A DNA stretch of 64,000 nt from Incurvaria masculella (taxonomy: Eukaryota; Arthropoda; Insecta; Lepidoptera; Incurvariidae), in NCBI GenBank assembly GCA_946894095.1, contig OX335655.1:10416001-10480000 (forward strand), written 5' to 3'. A model generated the notes under the pieces. The model was not told where the DNA came from. It was given only the letters and a program-made list of their open reading frames with translations, and searched no databases. This document shows positions 32,754 to 44,060 of the stretch, piece after piece. Made by a program: the position numbers and the translations under genes. Every line of letters begins with the position of its first letter. Positions within the stretch are counted from its first letter, which is position 1.

Positions 32754-33662
32754 TGTAGCGTCGCCGTGCCGCCGTGTTCCGTATCCGTGTGAGCAGCCGG
32801 GCGTGATCTACTTCGAGGCCACACCCACGCCTTCCGATGTCTTCAGCCCGTGGACCAGCAGCCACAGCTTCCGCCGTGCCCTGTCACAGTCGCCGGTCCG
32901 ACATCTTCAACACGTAGACCCACCACCACAGCGTCGCCGTACGCCTGCTGGATCCCCGCACGGTACCTATACTCTAACGCCAGCCCCCCCCGTAGAAATC
33001 TACGATGAAACCGCAAAGAGCGTCTATCAGGATCACCCATTGAAGCAGAACACCGCCCATTCGACTACGCACGACCTCGGACCCACCCCGAGCTCCCGGC
33101 ATGGAACCCCGGCCATTTGGATATTAGGATAGGCTAAGGCCGTGTTAGAACACCGCCTTGATTGTTAATTATTTATAGTCTTCTTTGTGCTTCTAAATAT
33201 AGGCTATTTTAGGTAGATGGTTAGATCGCCACAGCCCAATTTTCTTAATTTGTAGGTGTCTTAAATAGGACAATGCCAGGGTGTATTTTTGATTGTCTGT
33301 TTGTGTTTTGTGCCTCAAATGGTCTATAATTTATTACATCTTTTTTTGTACCTACTGTAGTCTGTTAATTCGCTATTCATCGATTCCCTACAAATTCACC
33401 CATTCCCAACCTGTGAACAGCCTCCCCCACACGCTGCAGAGCTGCCACCAAGTACATTCATGAGATCCCTCCTCTACACATCACACTTTATACACCGGCG
33501 TAACCACCTGGATATCTTGTAGCCTAATTAAATTACAACGAACCACCGGAAGATCCCTGGGCCCTTGAAACCCTATATATGTCTGTCGGTCTGTCCGTGG
33601 CAACCACTCCTACTTACTCATTTCTTCTAATGCATCACACCCTTTAAATTAACAAGGCTACA
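32754..33662 (+). repeat. 3' LTR of gypsy element
   Basis: 909 bp, starting TGTAGCG and ending GGCTACA, with no difference from the 5' LTR noticed on reading. Followed by TGTT, the target duplication. Confidence 0.95.
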
Positions 33663-34211
33663 TGTTTTCCAGATCGCCACGCAAGACTTTCATTGCTTGA
33701 GCTCTTTGTAGTCGAACTGCCTTCTGCGCTGAACTAAGATGCTGTAAATTTTGTATCTTGTTGGTAGGGCTTCCGTTGCATTTCTTTTTGTTTCAGTATG
33801 CGCCGACTACTTGAGTCGGGTATTGTCTGACTTTTCGCAAATTTTGCAGAACACTGGTGAGGATTTCCTTGAATTCGAGCCTTTACCTTTCGAACCATAT
33901 CATGTGATACTGCTATTTTCGGATGACCGCCTCTATGCCGTTTAGCAATGCTAGGTTATAACGCTTAATGGTTCGATGCACTAACATTTTGTTCACATGT
34001 AAATGTCGGAGCTCCCGAACGATGACTGGTTGTGACTTTCCGGTCAAATACAAAACGATCACAATGTTAGGTTTAATATCCATTGCGAAAATTTATTATA
34101 CAATTCAAATTTGTTCCCACTCTTTTCGCCCACTTAAAAACAATGAAACAAATTGACGTTTCACCAAAATTATTTTGAAAATAGAAGTAACAGTTCAAGT
34201 GACGGACCCCG
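33663..34211 (-). pseudogene. Degenerate mariner, 5' half of element
   Basis: Ends at 34211 with GGGGTCCGTCACTTGAAC (minus strand), the partner of the inverted repeat at 22517, flanked by TA at 34212-34213. The minus strand carries an N-terminal transposase portion starting MDIKPNIVIVLYLTGKSQ near 34085. It then passes through frameshifts (RGGHPKIAVSHDMVRKVKARI is in another frame) to LSSAQKAVRLQRAQAMKVLRGDLEN at the break. The first four bases duplicate TGTT of the other half. Combined length without the retrotransposon is about 1.0 kb. Confidence 0.75.
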
Positions 34212-34213
34212 TA

Positions 34214-35429
34214 GTAATCGCTTTGATCACAGGATTTCATCCATGTAGAAACTAACTGCTAGTTAAAATTCAATAATCTCCATAATAACCATGATTATAA
34301 TATTAATATCCACTACTTCATAAGACTGGAAGTTGTCTCCTGACTGACAGCTTTGAATGTGAGTCAAAAACATTGTTAAAGCCATTTTTATTTAATTATT
34401 GAGCTAGTTAAGTTCCAGTTTCACAGTTTCGAACTTTAACTGGATGCGGCGAAAGAGACCTGGATTCATCGTTTGCAAATATATGTGGGCCCGAGGTCCA
34501 CAATCGCCCGATCGAATGTGTTACCTTGGAGCTTATAAACTGTTACATCCCAACTGAGCGTTTATTGTTTTTCTTGCCTCCAAAGCCCATCAAAATATAA
34601 CGTTCATGATTTAATCCGTACATGAACTCCTGGTTTATTATTTTGAATAATATAACGTGTTAATAATATGTGATATATGATGATAAACCCAACTTTGGCA
34701 AAGCCGTGCTTTTCCTTCCCACTGCTCCCAAGGACGCACGGTTAAAGATCAGCGATATTATGATGACGATCATATTTTATGTACCCTATGTAACATAGGT
34801 CCTCATCAGGGGGCTGACGACATCTTCATGGAAAGTTTTCCTATCTTTGGTAAAGCTTTTAGATATTATCAGATTGATACCAATTTTGGGCACCACAGTA
34901 TCTCGGCACTGTAGGGTCGCCCTCTTGTGGAACAAGCGGACCTTCCCCAGCGTGACACCCATTGACAACGGAAGTATGGATTTATGAGCTGTGCAGGTGC
35001 AGAATGCTGATAGTAAAGCAATGATGGTGATATCGGTCTATGCGGCGACCGAGAATGTCGAAAATCTATCTGACTATCGCCCGGATCCACCACTTCCAGT
35101 TATAGTCATCCCAAAGTTATCTTTCGGTTACACCATATAAATATGCAATGTTACCGAAGCTACATTCCATATAGCTGGAGGTAGTGAAAAGAGGAGTATA
35201 TGACCTGAGTTGGTGTGACCAGCGCGCTTGCGTAAACAAAAATCATTTGAATTAATTTTAACGTTGAATATTTTGATGTTTTCTTATTCCAAATTACATT
35301 TAAACATATAAGTTGCATACCTTTTTGTAAACTATTTAAAAAACCCTTTAGTTTGATACCCCACTCGATAGGTTTCAAGAAAAAATATATTTGAAAACAC
35401 ATAATTTGGCGCCAAAAATCAGCCATGAT
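34214..35429. other. Stretch without recognisable genes
   Basis: Short frames only. The segment 34780-35110 has frames of 60-74 codons on the minus strand without recognisable similarity. Confidence 0.4.
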
Positions 35430-35605
35430 TTTTTTTTATGATTTTGATATACCCAGTGTCACTCTCACAATTAAGGCGAATGTAACGACACCTCTCAAGC
35501 TAAAATCCATCAAGCCGTTTAGGCTGCAGGGGGCGACAAAGAAATATACATACATACATACACTCGAAAAACATAACCCTCCTTCTTTCGCAGTCGGGTA
35601 AAAAG
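35430..35605 (+). repeat. Repeat fragment ending in a CATA microsatellite and GTCGGGTAAAAAG
   Basis: The phrases CCATCAAGCCGTTTAGGCTGC, ATACATACATACATAC and CCTTCTTTCGCAGTCGGGTAAAAAG are familiar from a common lepidopteran interspersed repeat. This rests on recollection and would be settled by a repeat-library search. Confidence 0.5.
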
Positions 35606-35678
35606 GTGGGCAGTGGCGTGAGTGGTCCGGAGACAAACGTGCCGCTGTTCACAGTTCAAAGAGCAAATGCCGCGTTTT

Positions 35679-35957
35679 CAGGGTTCCGTACCCAAAGGGG
35701 GCCAACGGAACCCTATTACTAAGCCTCCGCTGTCCGTCCGTCTGTCCGTCACAGGGCTGTATCATGAACCGTAATAGGTAGGCAGCTAAAATTTTCACAG
35801 AATGTGTATTTATTTTGCCGCTGTAACAACAAATTGGTAACATTAAAAAATTACAAAAATAAAAAGGGGGCCTCCATACAAAAAATGCTAAATTGAATCT
35901 TGTACGATGGTACGGAACCCTTCGTGTGCGAGTCCGACTCGCACTTGGCTGGTTTTA
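35679..35957 (+). repeat. GGGTTCCGTACCC-type interspersed repeat, full copy
   Basis: Runs from GGGTTCCGTACCCAAAGG through GTCCGTCCGTCTGTCCGTC, TGAACCGTAATAGGTAGGCAG and GGTACGGAACCCTTCG to CGAGTCCGACTCGCACTTGG and CTGGTTTT. This is the most complete plus-strand copy. Confidence 0.8.
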
Positions 35958-37699
35958 AGGTCTAGGAGTGAGATATATTTCAGGAAATGTCTTACTTTAT
36001 CAGTTGTTCTCATTTAGTTTAGTTTGATATTTTGTATTTTTTATGTTAATTAATAGATAATATTTCTAATTGTTTAAATTATCAACTCAATGCGTTGAAA
36101 GTTGCATATGAATATTTTTTTACTTTTACTGTAACGATATTAAACTATGTGACTAAACAATTGAATTGGAAATATTATTGTCTTGGTGATACTTTCAATA
36201 ATGATATGTACTAAATATTATTGTTTAGCAGATTATCATATATTTTTGTAGATAGTGAATAAAGATTAGATAGAAGAAGATGCTGTAGTCCCACTGTTGC
36301 GTCTCACAAAGAAATCAATGAGGCAGATTGTGGGAGCAGGTTCGGATTGTGGAGCGGATCTGAATCTAAGAGTAACTCTTTATTTATCTGCCTTCTTAAA
36401 AAAACAGTATAATAACTAGCAGTCGTATTCAGAGAGGACCTGTCAAAACTTAGTACGAGATTAGCATCGGACTAACCGTACAAAAACCTGTTTAGTCCGA
36501 CCTTAAAACGCGTACTAAAGTTCTTTTAAGCTCGTTTTTTAAACGTTTTTCGTTATTATTGATTACATTTTCTTGTTCGTACGTAATGGTAATAAATTGG
36601 AATTGTTTTTGGGGGTAGCATAAGCATAAATAATATGTCTTAATATTTGAATGTGTTCGTATGTACCTATGTTACCGCTGTTAATTCTCTTAAATAAAAA
36701 TTAATAAATAAGTCCGCTCACTCTGAATAGTGTTTAGTGAAAAAATATTTTTTTTTTTATGTTTGTCTTCGAAGCAACAGCAATTATGGATACATTCCCC
36801 AAATTCTCATTGAACCGAGCTTTTGTTCTCGAAACTTGGGGTGGTTTTCGTAACAAAACTTCGCTGAAACAGTCATTGCGACGGATCACTAAAGATTTTT
36901 ATAAACAAAATCAAATAATCATTTCTAGAACGAGAGTTAAAGTGTCTTTATTGGGATTGAGGTACTTTTGTAAGAACGATGTCTTGTACTATTTTGTATG
37001 GCTCAATACCGTCACAAGTTAGCTGAGCTGTTGAGCCACGCCCTTGCCAATACGAAACGGCACGGATGCAGCTAGCGCGACAGGCCAAATCCACACCGGC
37101 TGAGTTGACATCGAGACGCATGCCGCGAAATGTCCCACAAATACCCAATTCCAAAAGAATACTTCGGCGCTGCCTGTTTATTTTATTGTACCGTATTTAT
37201 CATCCGGACGTGAAGGCGCAATGTATGTTACGAGCACTGCGGGAAATATTACCTACTCCACCTTCTCTCGTACGAGAGACAACGCTATCTGTCTTGGGGG
37301 CTTTTAACTCGATTTATTTTCGTTGCAACTTGTTTGATCTGTGGGACCGACGGCGGTTGCTGTGGAGAGGAAACTTTTGATTTTCGCAACATGCGAGTAA
37401 TCAAGCACTAGGGAGCAGTGATATTAGGTATGGACATGGCCTTTCATACAATTCTGTCGCCCGTTGCGGTATTCCGATATTCCGTCTTTCTTTGCGTTTT
37501 TCATGTAATTCTTGCACGGTTTTACCACACAATTGGCTATTTTTGGGGCACATTATTTGCCAGAGGCGGCGCACACGCGAATGACGACAGCGAGCGGCTG
37601 TCTGGCGACAAAATGGTCTCCCCGCAAAGCACGGAACACCACTTTTTTTTGCTCAATTTATTTTGTATAGAAGGGCCTGTCCTTACGTAGTAATATACA
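35958..37699. other. Stretch without recognisable genes
   Basis: AT-rich. Frames at 36759-37022 and 37066-37380 (plus) are unrecognised. TATTCAGAG at 36428 and CTCTGAATA at 36721 could be the ends of a degenerate MITE, which is weak. Confidence 0.35.
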
Positions 37700-39276
37700 G
37701 GTGGTGCATTCTAGCCAAACTTATGTAAACACTTTACTGAATCATAGCTGAATCATAGCTGAATCAGTTAATTACTTCCGACCTATTCCTGCGGCATTTA
37801 CTGAATCGCATACGGAAACGAATATGCTATTTTTCGTTATTCCCGAGGTTATTCCTCAACTCGGAAAGTATGATTTTAAATAGGACTGTGGCAGTGGGAG
37901 CTAGTGTAGTGCTATCTCTTTCTGTTTTTCAGTAATAGAAGTGCTCGCTCTAAGCTGCTAACGAATGGTAGCGCACGAAAACAAACACGACTCGGAGATT
38001 CGACTCATCGAAGATTTGTATTTTAGCTTATTCTGTGTTTGTTTACTGCTTATGGTGAACCTCACTGAAGTTTCAATTCTAAAAGTAAGTAACTAACGGA
38101 ACAGTGGCCGTGAGGATATATTATGAACTACATATTAACATCTTCTTATTCTAACGTTTCGTTTGCCAAAATATTATAGCGTAATGTTTATAAATGCGTA
38201 GCGACACCGCGGCGGGACGGGGAGGAAGTCGCCGCTTCTTTCTGAGGTCGGAAATTTCGGAGGTCGGAATGCCAAGAATACATGCCCTGGGCATGTATTC
38301 TTGGCATTCCGTCATTGCGGATTCAGTAGAGTTAACAGAAGAAGAATTTACTTTGACATTACTTTGGCATTCTAGAAACCGATCGCAGCGCCACACGGAA
38401 TGAGTGGCCACGGAATTAAACGTTTACATATGTAATAATTGTTATTTGTATGGACGATGAAAACTTTGGCATTCTGGGAAGATTTTGACAGCTGCGTTTA
38501 CTGATTCATTCGTGGAATAATTTCGTACTTGTTTCCGCAGCTGCAATGACAAAGGTTGCCAGGCATTCGGCTTTAGCCAGTTATGTTTGGGATTTTAGGA
38601 AACATTTTTGGAAATCATTTGCGGGTCTGGCCTGTCCGGCATTTGTTAGGCTTTTCATCGTTCGTGGTGTAACTCGTCACACGCCTGCTGGTTAAGCGGG
38701 CGAAGAAATGCAGAATGACGTCGACACGCCGACCCCAGAAAGAAGCGGCGACTTCCTCCCCGTCCCGCCGCGGTGTCGCTACGCATTTATAAACATTACG
38801 CTATAATATTTTGGCAAACGAAACGTTAGAATAAGAAGATGTTAATAGTTCATAATATATCCTCACGGCCACTGTTCCGTTAGTTACTTACTTTTAGAAT
38901 TGAAACTTCAGTGAGGTTCACCATAAGCAGTAAACAAACACAGAATAAGCTAAAATACAAATCTTCGATGAGTCGAATCTCCGAGTCGTGTTTGTTTTCG
39001 TGCGCTACCATTCGTTAGCAGCTTAGAGCGAGCACTTCTATTACTGAAAAACAGAAAGAGATAGCACTACACTAGCTCCCACTGCCACAGTCCTATTTAA
39101 AATCATACTTTCCGAGTTGAGGAATAACCTCGGGAATAACGAAAAATAGCATATTCGTTTCCGTATGCGATTCAGTAAATGCCGCAGGAATAGGTCGGAA
39201 GTAATTAACTGATTCAGCTATGATTCAGCTATGATTCAGTAAAGTGTTTGCATAAGTTTGGCTAGAATGCACCACC
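37700..39276. mobile_element. 1.58-kb palindromic element with arms of about 550 bp
   Basis: Left arm 37700-38251 and right arm 38729-39276 are reverse complements almost base for base. Differences include a 4-bp indel near 38132 and a T/C change near the outer end. Outer end: GGTGGTGCATTCTAGCC. Each arm contains TGAATCATAGC repeated. The 477-bp centre holds half of the 127-bp MITE and its own small palindrome (38270-38312). No transposase is visible. A fold-back or large MITE-like DNA element is likely, and no clear target duplication was found. Confidence 0.8.
38259..38378. mobile_element. Rearranged copy of the 127-bp hairpin MITE inside the palindrome centre
   Basis: GTATTCTTGGCATTCCGTC and GCGGATTCAGTAGAGTTAACAG match one arm of the MITE at 15288. 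The asymmetric centre (GAATTTACTTTGACATTA) is in the opposite orientation relative to that arm. A 20-bp mirror GAATGCCAAGAATACATGCC precedes it, forming a short perfect palindrome. Confidence 0.65.
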
Positions 39277-39445
39277 AGGTGTCGTAACGGCCAGTACATT
39301 AATTTTGCCAGCGTAATCCTCATTTTTTTCCGAGACAAAAATGTTTTTTTTGTTCTCTACAGTGTCAAGTTACCAAGACATACATTTTTGAAATTTATGT
39401 TCTTGTCTTGTGTAATTTGATAAGGAATGTTTAGTTTAGCTAAGG

Positions 39446-39537
39446 AAGGTCTTGGCATGGAACCTAGATCCCACGTGGCGTATCAGGCTAATGTCATGAC
39501 AGCCGGTGTGGTATTAGCTATCCATGTCCAAGCACAC
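39446..39537 (+). repeat. SINE 3'-end fragment
   Basis: GGTCTTGGCATGGAACCTAG through GTGGTATTAGCTATCCATGTCC is the terminal part of the SINE family, with head and body absent. Confidence 0.6.
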
Positions 39538-39953
39538 ACAACACTACCACGTTCTTAGATTCCATTAGATTATTTTTACACTAAATAATTGAATTACTTT
39601 GTATGGAAAGTCTAACTTTTTATTTTGAATATATTCGGCAAAAAATATTAAACCTTTTGGTTTGTTTCAATCCCAATAATCATTTTCCAAATTTAATGTA
39701 CTGTCAGTTACGACAACCTGTATATGTCAATGCTAGGGAGCGAGATATCGGTAAGTTCGTGAAATGTTTGGGAACTGATCTGAAAAGGGAGGTAGATTAA
39801 TTTTAGTAATTGTTCCCATATTATTTGAGTACCTTGTTTGTCCTAATTGGACAGGACTCTGTTCCTTCTCGGAGCTTGAGAAGTTAAGAAACTTTCTTGT
39901 GGTAGCCTGAGGCCGAACATTGTCCACGGCGTGTTTATATTTTTTTCTTCTTT

Positions 39954-40289
39954 AACGATCCTATTAAATTCTATTAATTAATTCGAGATATCACGTTTTT
40001 TTTACAAAAACGAGTCCATCGTCATGTTACATCTCTTGGTATTTATCAGGTTAGTTGCACATTAGTTTTATTAAGAAAATAATTTCATTAAATATTTATA
40101 TTAGGTTTATTTTATTCTTTAAACGATCCTATTAAATTATAATAATGAATTCGAACAAAAAACGAATTAATTAAAAAAACGAGTCCATCATTATGTAAAC
40201 ATCTTTTGGTATTTATCAGGTTAGTTGCACAGAATTTTAATGAGAAAATAATTTCATTTAATACTTCTCTTTAGTTTCGAGATACTTTA
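39954..40289 (+). repeat. Tandem duplication with a period of about 168 bp
   Basis: AACGATCCTATTAAATT occurs at 39954 and 40122. Each is followed by ACGAGTCCATC, TTGGTATTTATCAGG and GAAAATAATTTCATT in the same order. The two units have diverged moderately. Confidence 0.7.
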
Positions 40290-40297
40290 TAATGTAG

Positions 40298-40412
40298 CTG
40301 GACACATATTAGCCCAACCATGCCAGGACCTTCCTATTTTCAGACTAGATGGAAAACACGGACAATTTTTCAATGCCGCTTCGACCAACACGGGCGGGCC
40401 TAAGGTATACTT
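40298..40412 (-). repeat. SINE 3' fragment with internal deletion
   Basis: Contains TATTAGCCCAACCATGCCAGG and GATGGAAAACACGGACAATTTTT, then GGGCGGGCCTAAG, all parts of the SINE in minus orientation with segments missing. Confidence 0.55.
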
Positions 40413-40479
40413 ACTTAACTGGACATACCTACCGACATACGTAATATTTAAGTTTAGTAGGGCCTAATATAAGTAAAGG

Positions 40480-40620
40480 TACCCTGTTATTTATTGTTTA
40501 TAATATTCATCATCCATAGACAGTACAGTGCGTTTGGATTTGTCATATTTTATCATTAGCTAATTCAGCAATTCCAGCGAAGGAGAACTGGCAAGAAACT
40601 CCCCTGGTTTTTATTTTAAA
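40480..40620 (-). repeat. LINE-like 3'-end fragment
   Basis: Inverted relative of 6320-6445: minus strand reads GGAGTTTCTTGCCAGTTC, ATGACAAATCC and TGTACTGTCTATGGATGATG, then an A/T-rich tail. Confidence 0.5.
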
Positions 40621-41145
40621 TTTTAGTAGGGAAGGTTTTCTAACGTCATACAAGTGTTGAATAGGGATAATAAAAGTCAACAGATGGCGTTACAATTCAC
40701 ATTTGAGAGTACATTAAATACAAACCAATGAATATCAATTATATTTTTAATTTGCAATAACATTACTTAATTTATAGGTAAAATGTAATGTTTTCATCAT
40801 GCATGCCTAGAAAAAAATTGTTATTAAGCTTAGTTTAATAACGGTGTAACTAGTTCTGGCGGTGACATCAAATGTCATAATACCAGCGAAAATAAAAAGG
40901 ATTTAGCGAGTTTTGTACATTGGATCACGTTTGCAGTCTATTCCTACTATCCTTTGTCTATGGTCAAAGTAAGTTGAAGAAGCTAAAAGTTTGGTGTCAA
41001 CACTGAATATTTTAATGAGAGTGCTGCTTTGAGTAACTATATCCGTGCAAAATGTACTAGTTGCAGCCCTATTTCCTATACTTTACTTTTACCACCGATA
41101 TAATTTACGCAGTGTAGAGGTAACCTCTTTTTACTCATTCAGTAG

Positions 41146-41537
41146 TTTTTTTATGCAACTTGACATAGATGGATGATACCACACAACTATTGTTATCATG
41201 TAAACCCAAGTGGTGTATTCCCGAAGGAATTAGGTGCCATTAAAGGACGTACCATTTACGAGCACGGCTACGATGAACTCTCTGGAAAACACAGAAAATG
41301 TTTCATTGCCTCTTTGACCATCTTTTCATTCATTGCGATGGGCTCCAACCCTACTACCAAGTAGAAGTCCTAAAGTTTTACATGGATTCCGAACCATGGA
41401 GCAGCTCGCTTTCGTAACGAAATGCTCTTATCCAACTCAGAAAGAGAAAGAAAGTGGTGCATGAACTGGAAGAGGATTTCAACCCAGACCCCTGAAATGC
41501 TAGGCAAGTCCCCGCGCGACTAAACAACGAGCCGCTG
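41146..41537 (-). repeat. tRNA-derived SINE, near full length
   Basis: Tail end at 41146 (T run, then ATGCAACTTGACATAGATGG), body with GGAAAACACAGAAAATG and GGATTCCGAACCATGGAG, and head ending GAGCCGCT at 41536. The tRNA-like promoter boxes are eroded. Confidence 0.75.
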
Positions 41538-41719
41538 TTCCGTACAGCCTCAGCCGTACTTCAGTACATGTTAAATTTATTAATAATTACCAATTCTTTC
41601 AATAACATCTTGTATTGCAAATAAGTGAGGGAATTCGATCAAATCTGCACCAACCGAAAGCATAACATCTGCGCTCTTACTGGTGAAATAATAGGCCATT
41701 AAAATTGGAAATATAATAA

Positions 41720-41920
41720 ACAGCATTTTCAGAATGAATTATATGTGGATTGGCGCGCAATTCGAAATTAAAAGAAATTTTATTCGAAAGCCATGTGATT
41801 CGAATTTAGAATATAGTCATTTGTTTTTTTTGAAAATTGTGGTAGTTTTTGGCGCCATGGATAAACTGAAAATTTGTATAATTTTGGAATATCAGTTCTT
41901 ACGTACACATACCGCTGCGC
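41720..41920 (+). repeat. Dispersed repeat shared with 55580-55760
   Basis: ATTCGAAAGCCATGT, AGTCATTTGTTTT, GGTAGTTTTnGGC and ATGGATAAACTGAAAATT recur in inverted orientation at 55580-55760. The 107-codon frame overlapping this repeat is therefore not a gene. Confidence 0.55.
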
Positions 41921-42084
41921 AAACCACACGAATTCATAAGCGAACTCGCTCGCCGGCGCTGCCGCCATCGTATGTAACAGTGGCTACGCAGCCGCCCCAA
42001 AAAATAGTTTCGATTCTTACTCCCGTCCTTCCATGCTCGTTGGACACAGCAAACTGAACGCCGCGCCACTGGGGCTGCGGCGGA

Positions 42085-42388
42085 CGGCTAGGGCGGCGGG
42101 CGGCTAGGGCGGCGGGCGGCTAGGGCGGCGGGCGGCTAGGGCGGCGGGCGGCTAGGGCGGCGGGCGGCTAGGGCGGCGGGCGGCTAGGGCGGCGGGCGGC
42201 TAGGGCGGCGGGCGGCTAGGGCGGCGGGCGGCTAGGGCGGCGGGCGGCTAGGGCGGCGGGCGGCTAGGGCGGCGGGCGGCTAGGGCGGCGGGCGGCTAGG
42301 GCGGCGGGCGGCTAGGGCGGCGGGCGGCTAGGGCGGCGAGCGGCTAGGGCGGCGAGCGGCTAGGGCGGCGAGCGGCTAGGGCGGCGCA
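42085..42388 (+). repeat. 16-bp minisatellite, 19 copies
   Basis: Unit CGGCTAGGGCGGCGGG, in perfect register from 42085 to 42388. Copies 1-15 are identical by eye, 16-18 end GCGAG instead of GCGGG, and the last ends GCGCA. Each unit supplies two GGG runs, so any two neighbouring units meet the G3 quadruplex pattern. The variants sit together at one edge, as expected for expansion of a homogeneous core. Confidence 0.95.
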
Positions 42389-42904
42389 TAGGAATTCGGC
42401 GGCGGCGCTATTCGGCTGCAGTCACCCGGATAATCCCTTACATCGTCGACTGCAGAGCTCGCCGTTTATTTAGCATTTACAATTCAATATTCATCGCTGA
42501 ACTTTAACTGCAGCGGCTTAGTGTAGCAGCGCTGTGTGAAATATTGCTTCAGTCCGCTGGAGAGGGCTAATCTATTTGTTGGATAATGGGAAGTTTCGCT
42601 CAGCTGCCTCTTGATCCCTTGGCGCCGAAACGGGAAGTCTTGAGTTAATCCTTAAGGATTAGTTGGTAACGTGAAGCTGTCTAAGCTAATATTTCTTGTG
42701 TCTATTACTCGTATCTTCATGAGTATTATTAATTAATACAAAATACTCCTCGAGCAATAGAATTGATTTTACCTTTTGTAGCCTTGCACCCTATATGTAC
42801 GATGCAGACTTGGTTGATTTCCTTTATGTAGTTATGGCTAATAATTAGTCACAATAATTTGTAAGAAAATTCACGGTTTACGAGTGCGAGTTTTTATTTT
42901 AAAG

Positions 42905-42967
42905 TAACTGGACATATATAGGTAATACCATGTCATGATATTAGCCTAACTTACCACATGGGAACTA
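42905..42967 (-). repeat. SINE 3'-tip fragment
   Basis: GTAACTGGACATATATAGGTAATACC and ATATTAGCCTAACTTACCACATGGGAACTA match the terminal 60 bp of the SINE family. A second scrap is at 43074-43095. Confidence 0.5.
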
Positions 42968-43446
42968 AAAACTCACGGCAGCAAAGTCAGCACTTAAGAA
43001 CTTATATAGAATATAGATATAATAAGTAAAATTAATAATTTCGATATGAAAATTTCGTCACGTTTATTTTTTAGTTACTGGACATGTTATGTAACTCTCG
43101 TTATTTCTTACTTTTTCAAGCGCGTATTCGAATTGCTCCTACATAGGTTCGTCAGGTTAAGTGGTTTTTTTTTAAGCAATATAATTATACTTTAATAGCA
43201 AAAATCAGCCATGTTCAGATCACTATATCTCCGAACGGACAACGATTTGGCCGAAATGGTGTAATTATTTTATTATTTATTATTAGTAATTATTAATCGA
43301 CTTTAAAAACCCAATTCAACCATGTAATACTCGTGGCTATTGGAGGGGTGTACTAAAGTGCCCATCCTCCTTTACGTTATGTGTTATTACTTAATTCGTG
43401 TCACACCCACGGTGTATTGTGTCAGTTGTAAACTCTCAGGAAAAGA

Positions 43447-44060
43447 TAAGTTTATTTATTTATTTATTTATGGAGAAGAAAAAGAAAAATAGACCAAATG
43501 ACATAGTAAAAAAGAAATGTTACAAATGTAACAATAGCCTATATCCTAAATATTTCTCACTAAAACACAGGTAACAGATTATATAGTTCAGATGAACTTA
43601 CTACAGTAAGTAATTAAAAAACACATGACAGTAAGTCAATACATAGAAAAAAAAACATAAAAACACGAAAAAAGTTACATATAAAGTGAAGTGATACACA
43701 CAGAACAAACAATGACATTGTATAGCAGGAGTTTCTCTTAGGTTAAATATTTAACTTTAACATGTTTCTTAAATTTAGCGATGGAATCTTTAATAATATC
43801 ATATTCGTCTTGCCCTTCATTGTAAATTTTACACATTCTGTACACTGGGTTCCGTTGACCAGCCTTTGTTCTGTTTCTACTGAAATGGAAGAGAGCATTC
43901 GATCGTGCCGTATATGAAGGAACTCTAATTGAAATCAGATTTAGGAGTGGCGTGCATTTTATTATATCATTGAATATTTTATATAATGTTATTAAGTCGA
44001 AAACGTTCCGTCTGCATGACAGACGCTCGATTTTAAAGTTCGAAGTTAAAGTGATTACCC
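43447..44060 (-). pseudogene. 5'-truncated LINE, C-terminal end of reverse transcriptase ORF
   Basis: The minus strand is open from about 44058 to a stop at 43738-43740 and reads FKIERLSCRRNVFDLITLYK, then IRVPSYTARSNALFHFSRNR, NPVYRMCKIYN and FKKHVKVKYLT. 'RRN..DL..LYKI.N', 'RVP...R', 'R.Y.MC.IYN' and the final 'F' helix are the typical end of Jockey/CR1-type ORF2. There is no ATG because the copy is 5'-truncated. A 270-bp 3' UTR ends in an (AAAT)n tail (43447-43470). This coding tail has no stop or frameshift, so the copy is rather young. Confidence 0.75.

Larger units (their letters stand above)
22986..33662 (+). mobile_element. Complete Ty3/gypsy-type LTR retrotransposon, about 10.7 kb
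   Basis: Two LTRs of 909 bp bound an internal region with a primer binding site, gag, a -1 frameshift signal, and pol in the order protease, reverse transcriptase, RNase H, integrase (the Ty3/gypsy order). A 3.1-kb non-coding 3' part carries repeated RNA-like structures. A 4-bp target duplication TGTT is present at 22982-22985 and 33663-33666. No env-like frame follows pol. The LTRs look identical by eye and both main frames are open, so the insertion is young and could be intact. It lies inside an older mariner copy. A large 3' untranslated part is unusual for a gypsy element without env. Confidence 0.95.

Noticed and set aside
41734..42057. 107-codon frame
   Set aside because: Overlaps a dispersed repeat shared with 55580-55760 and has no recognisable domain.
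42085..42388. CRISPR array
   Set aside because: Units are 16 bp and contiguous with no spacers, in a eukaryotic context; this is a minisatellite.
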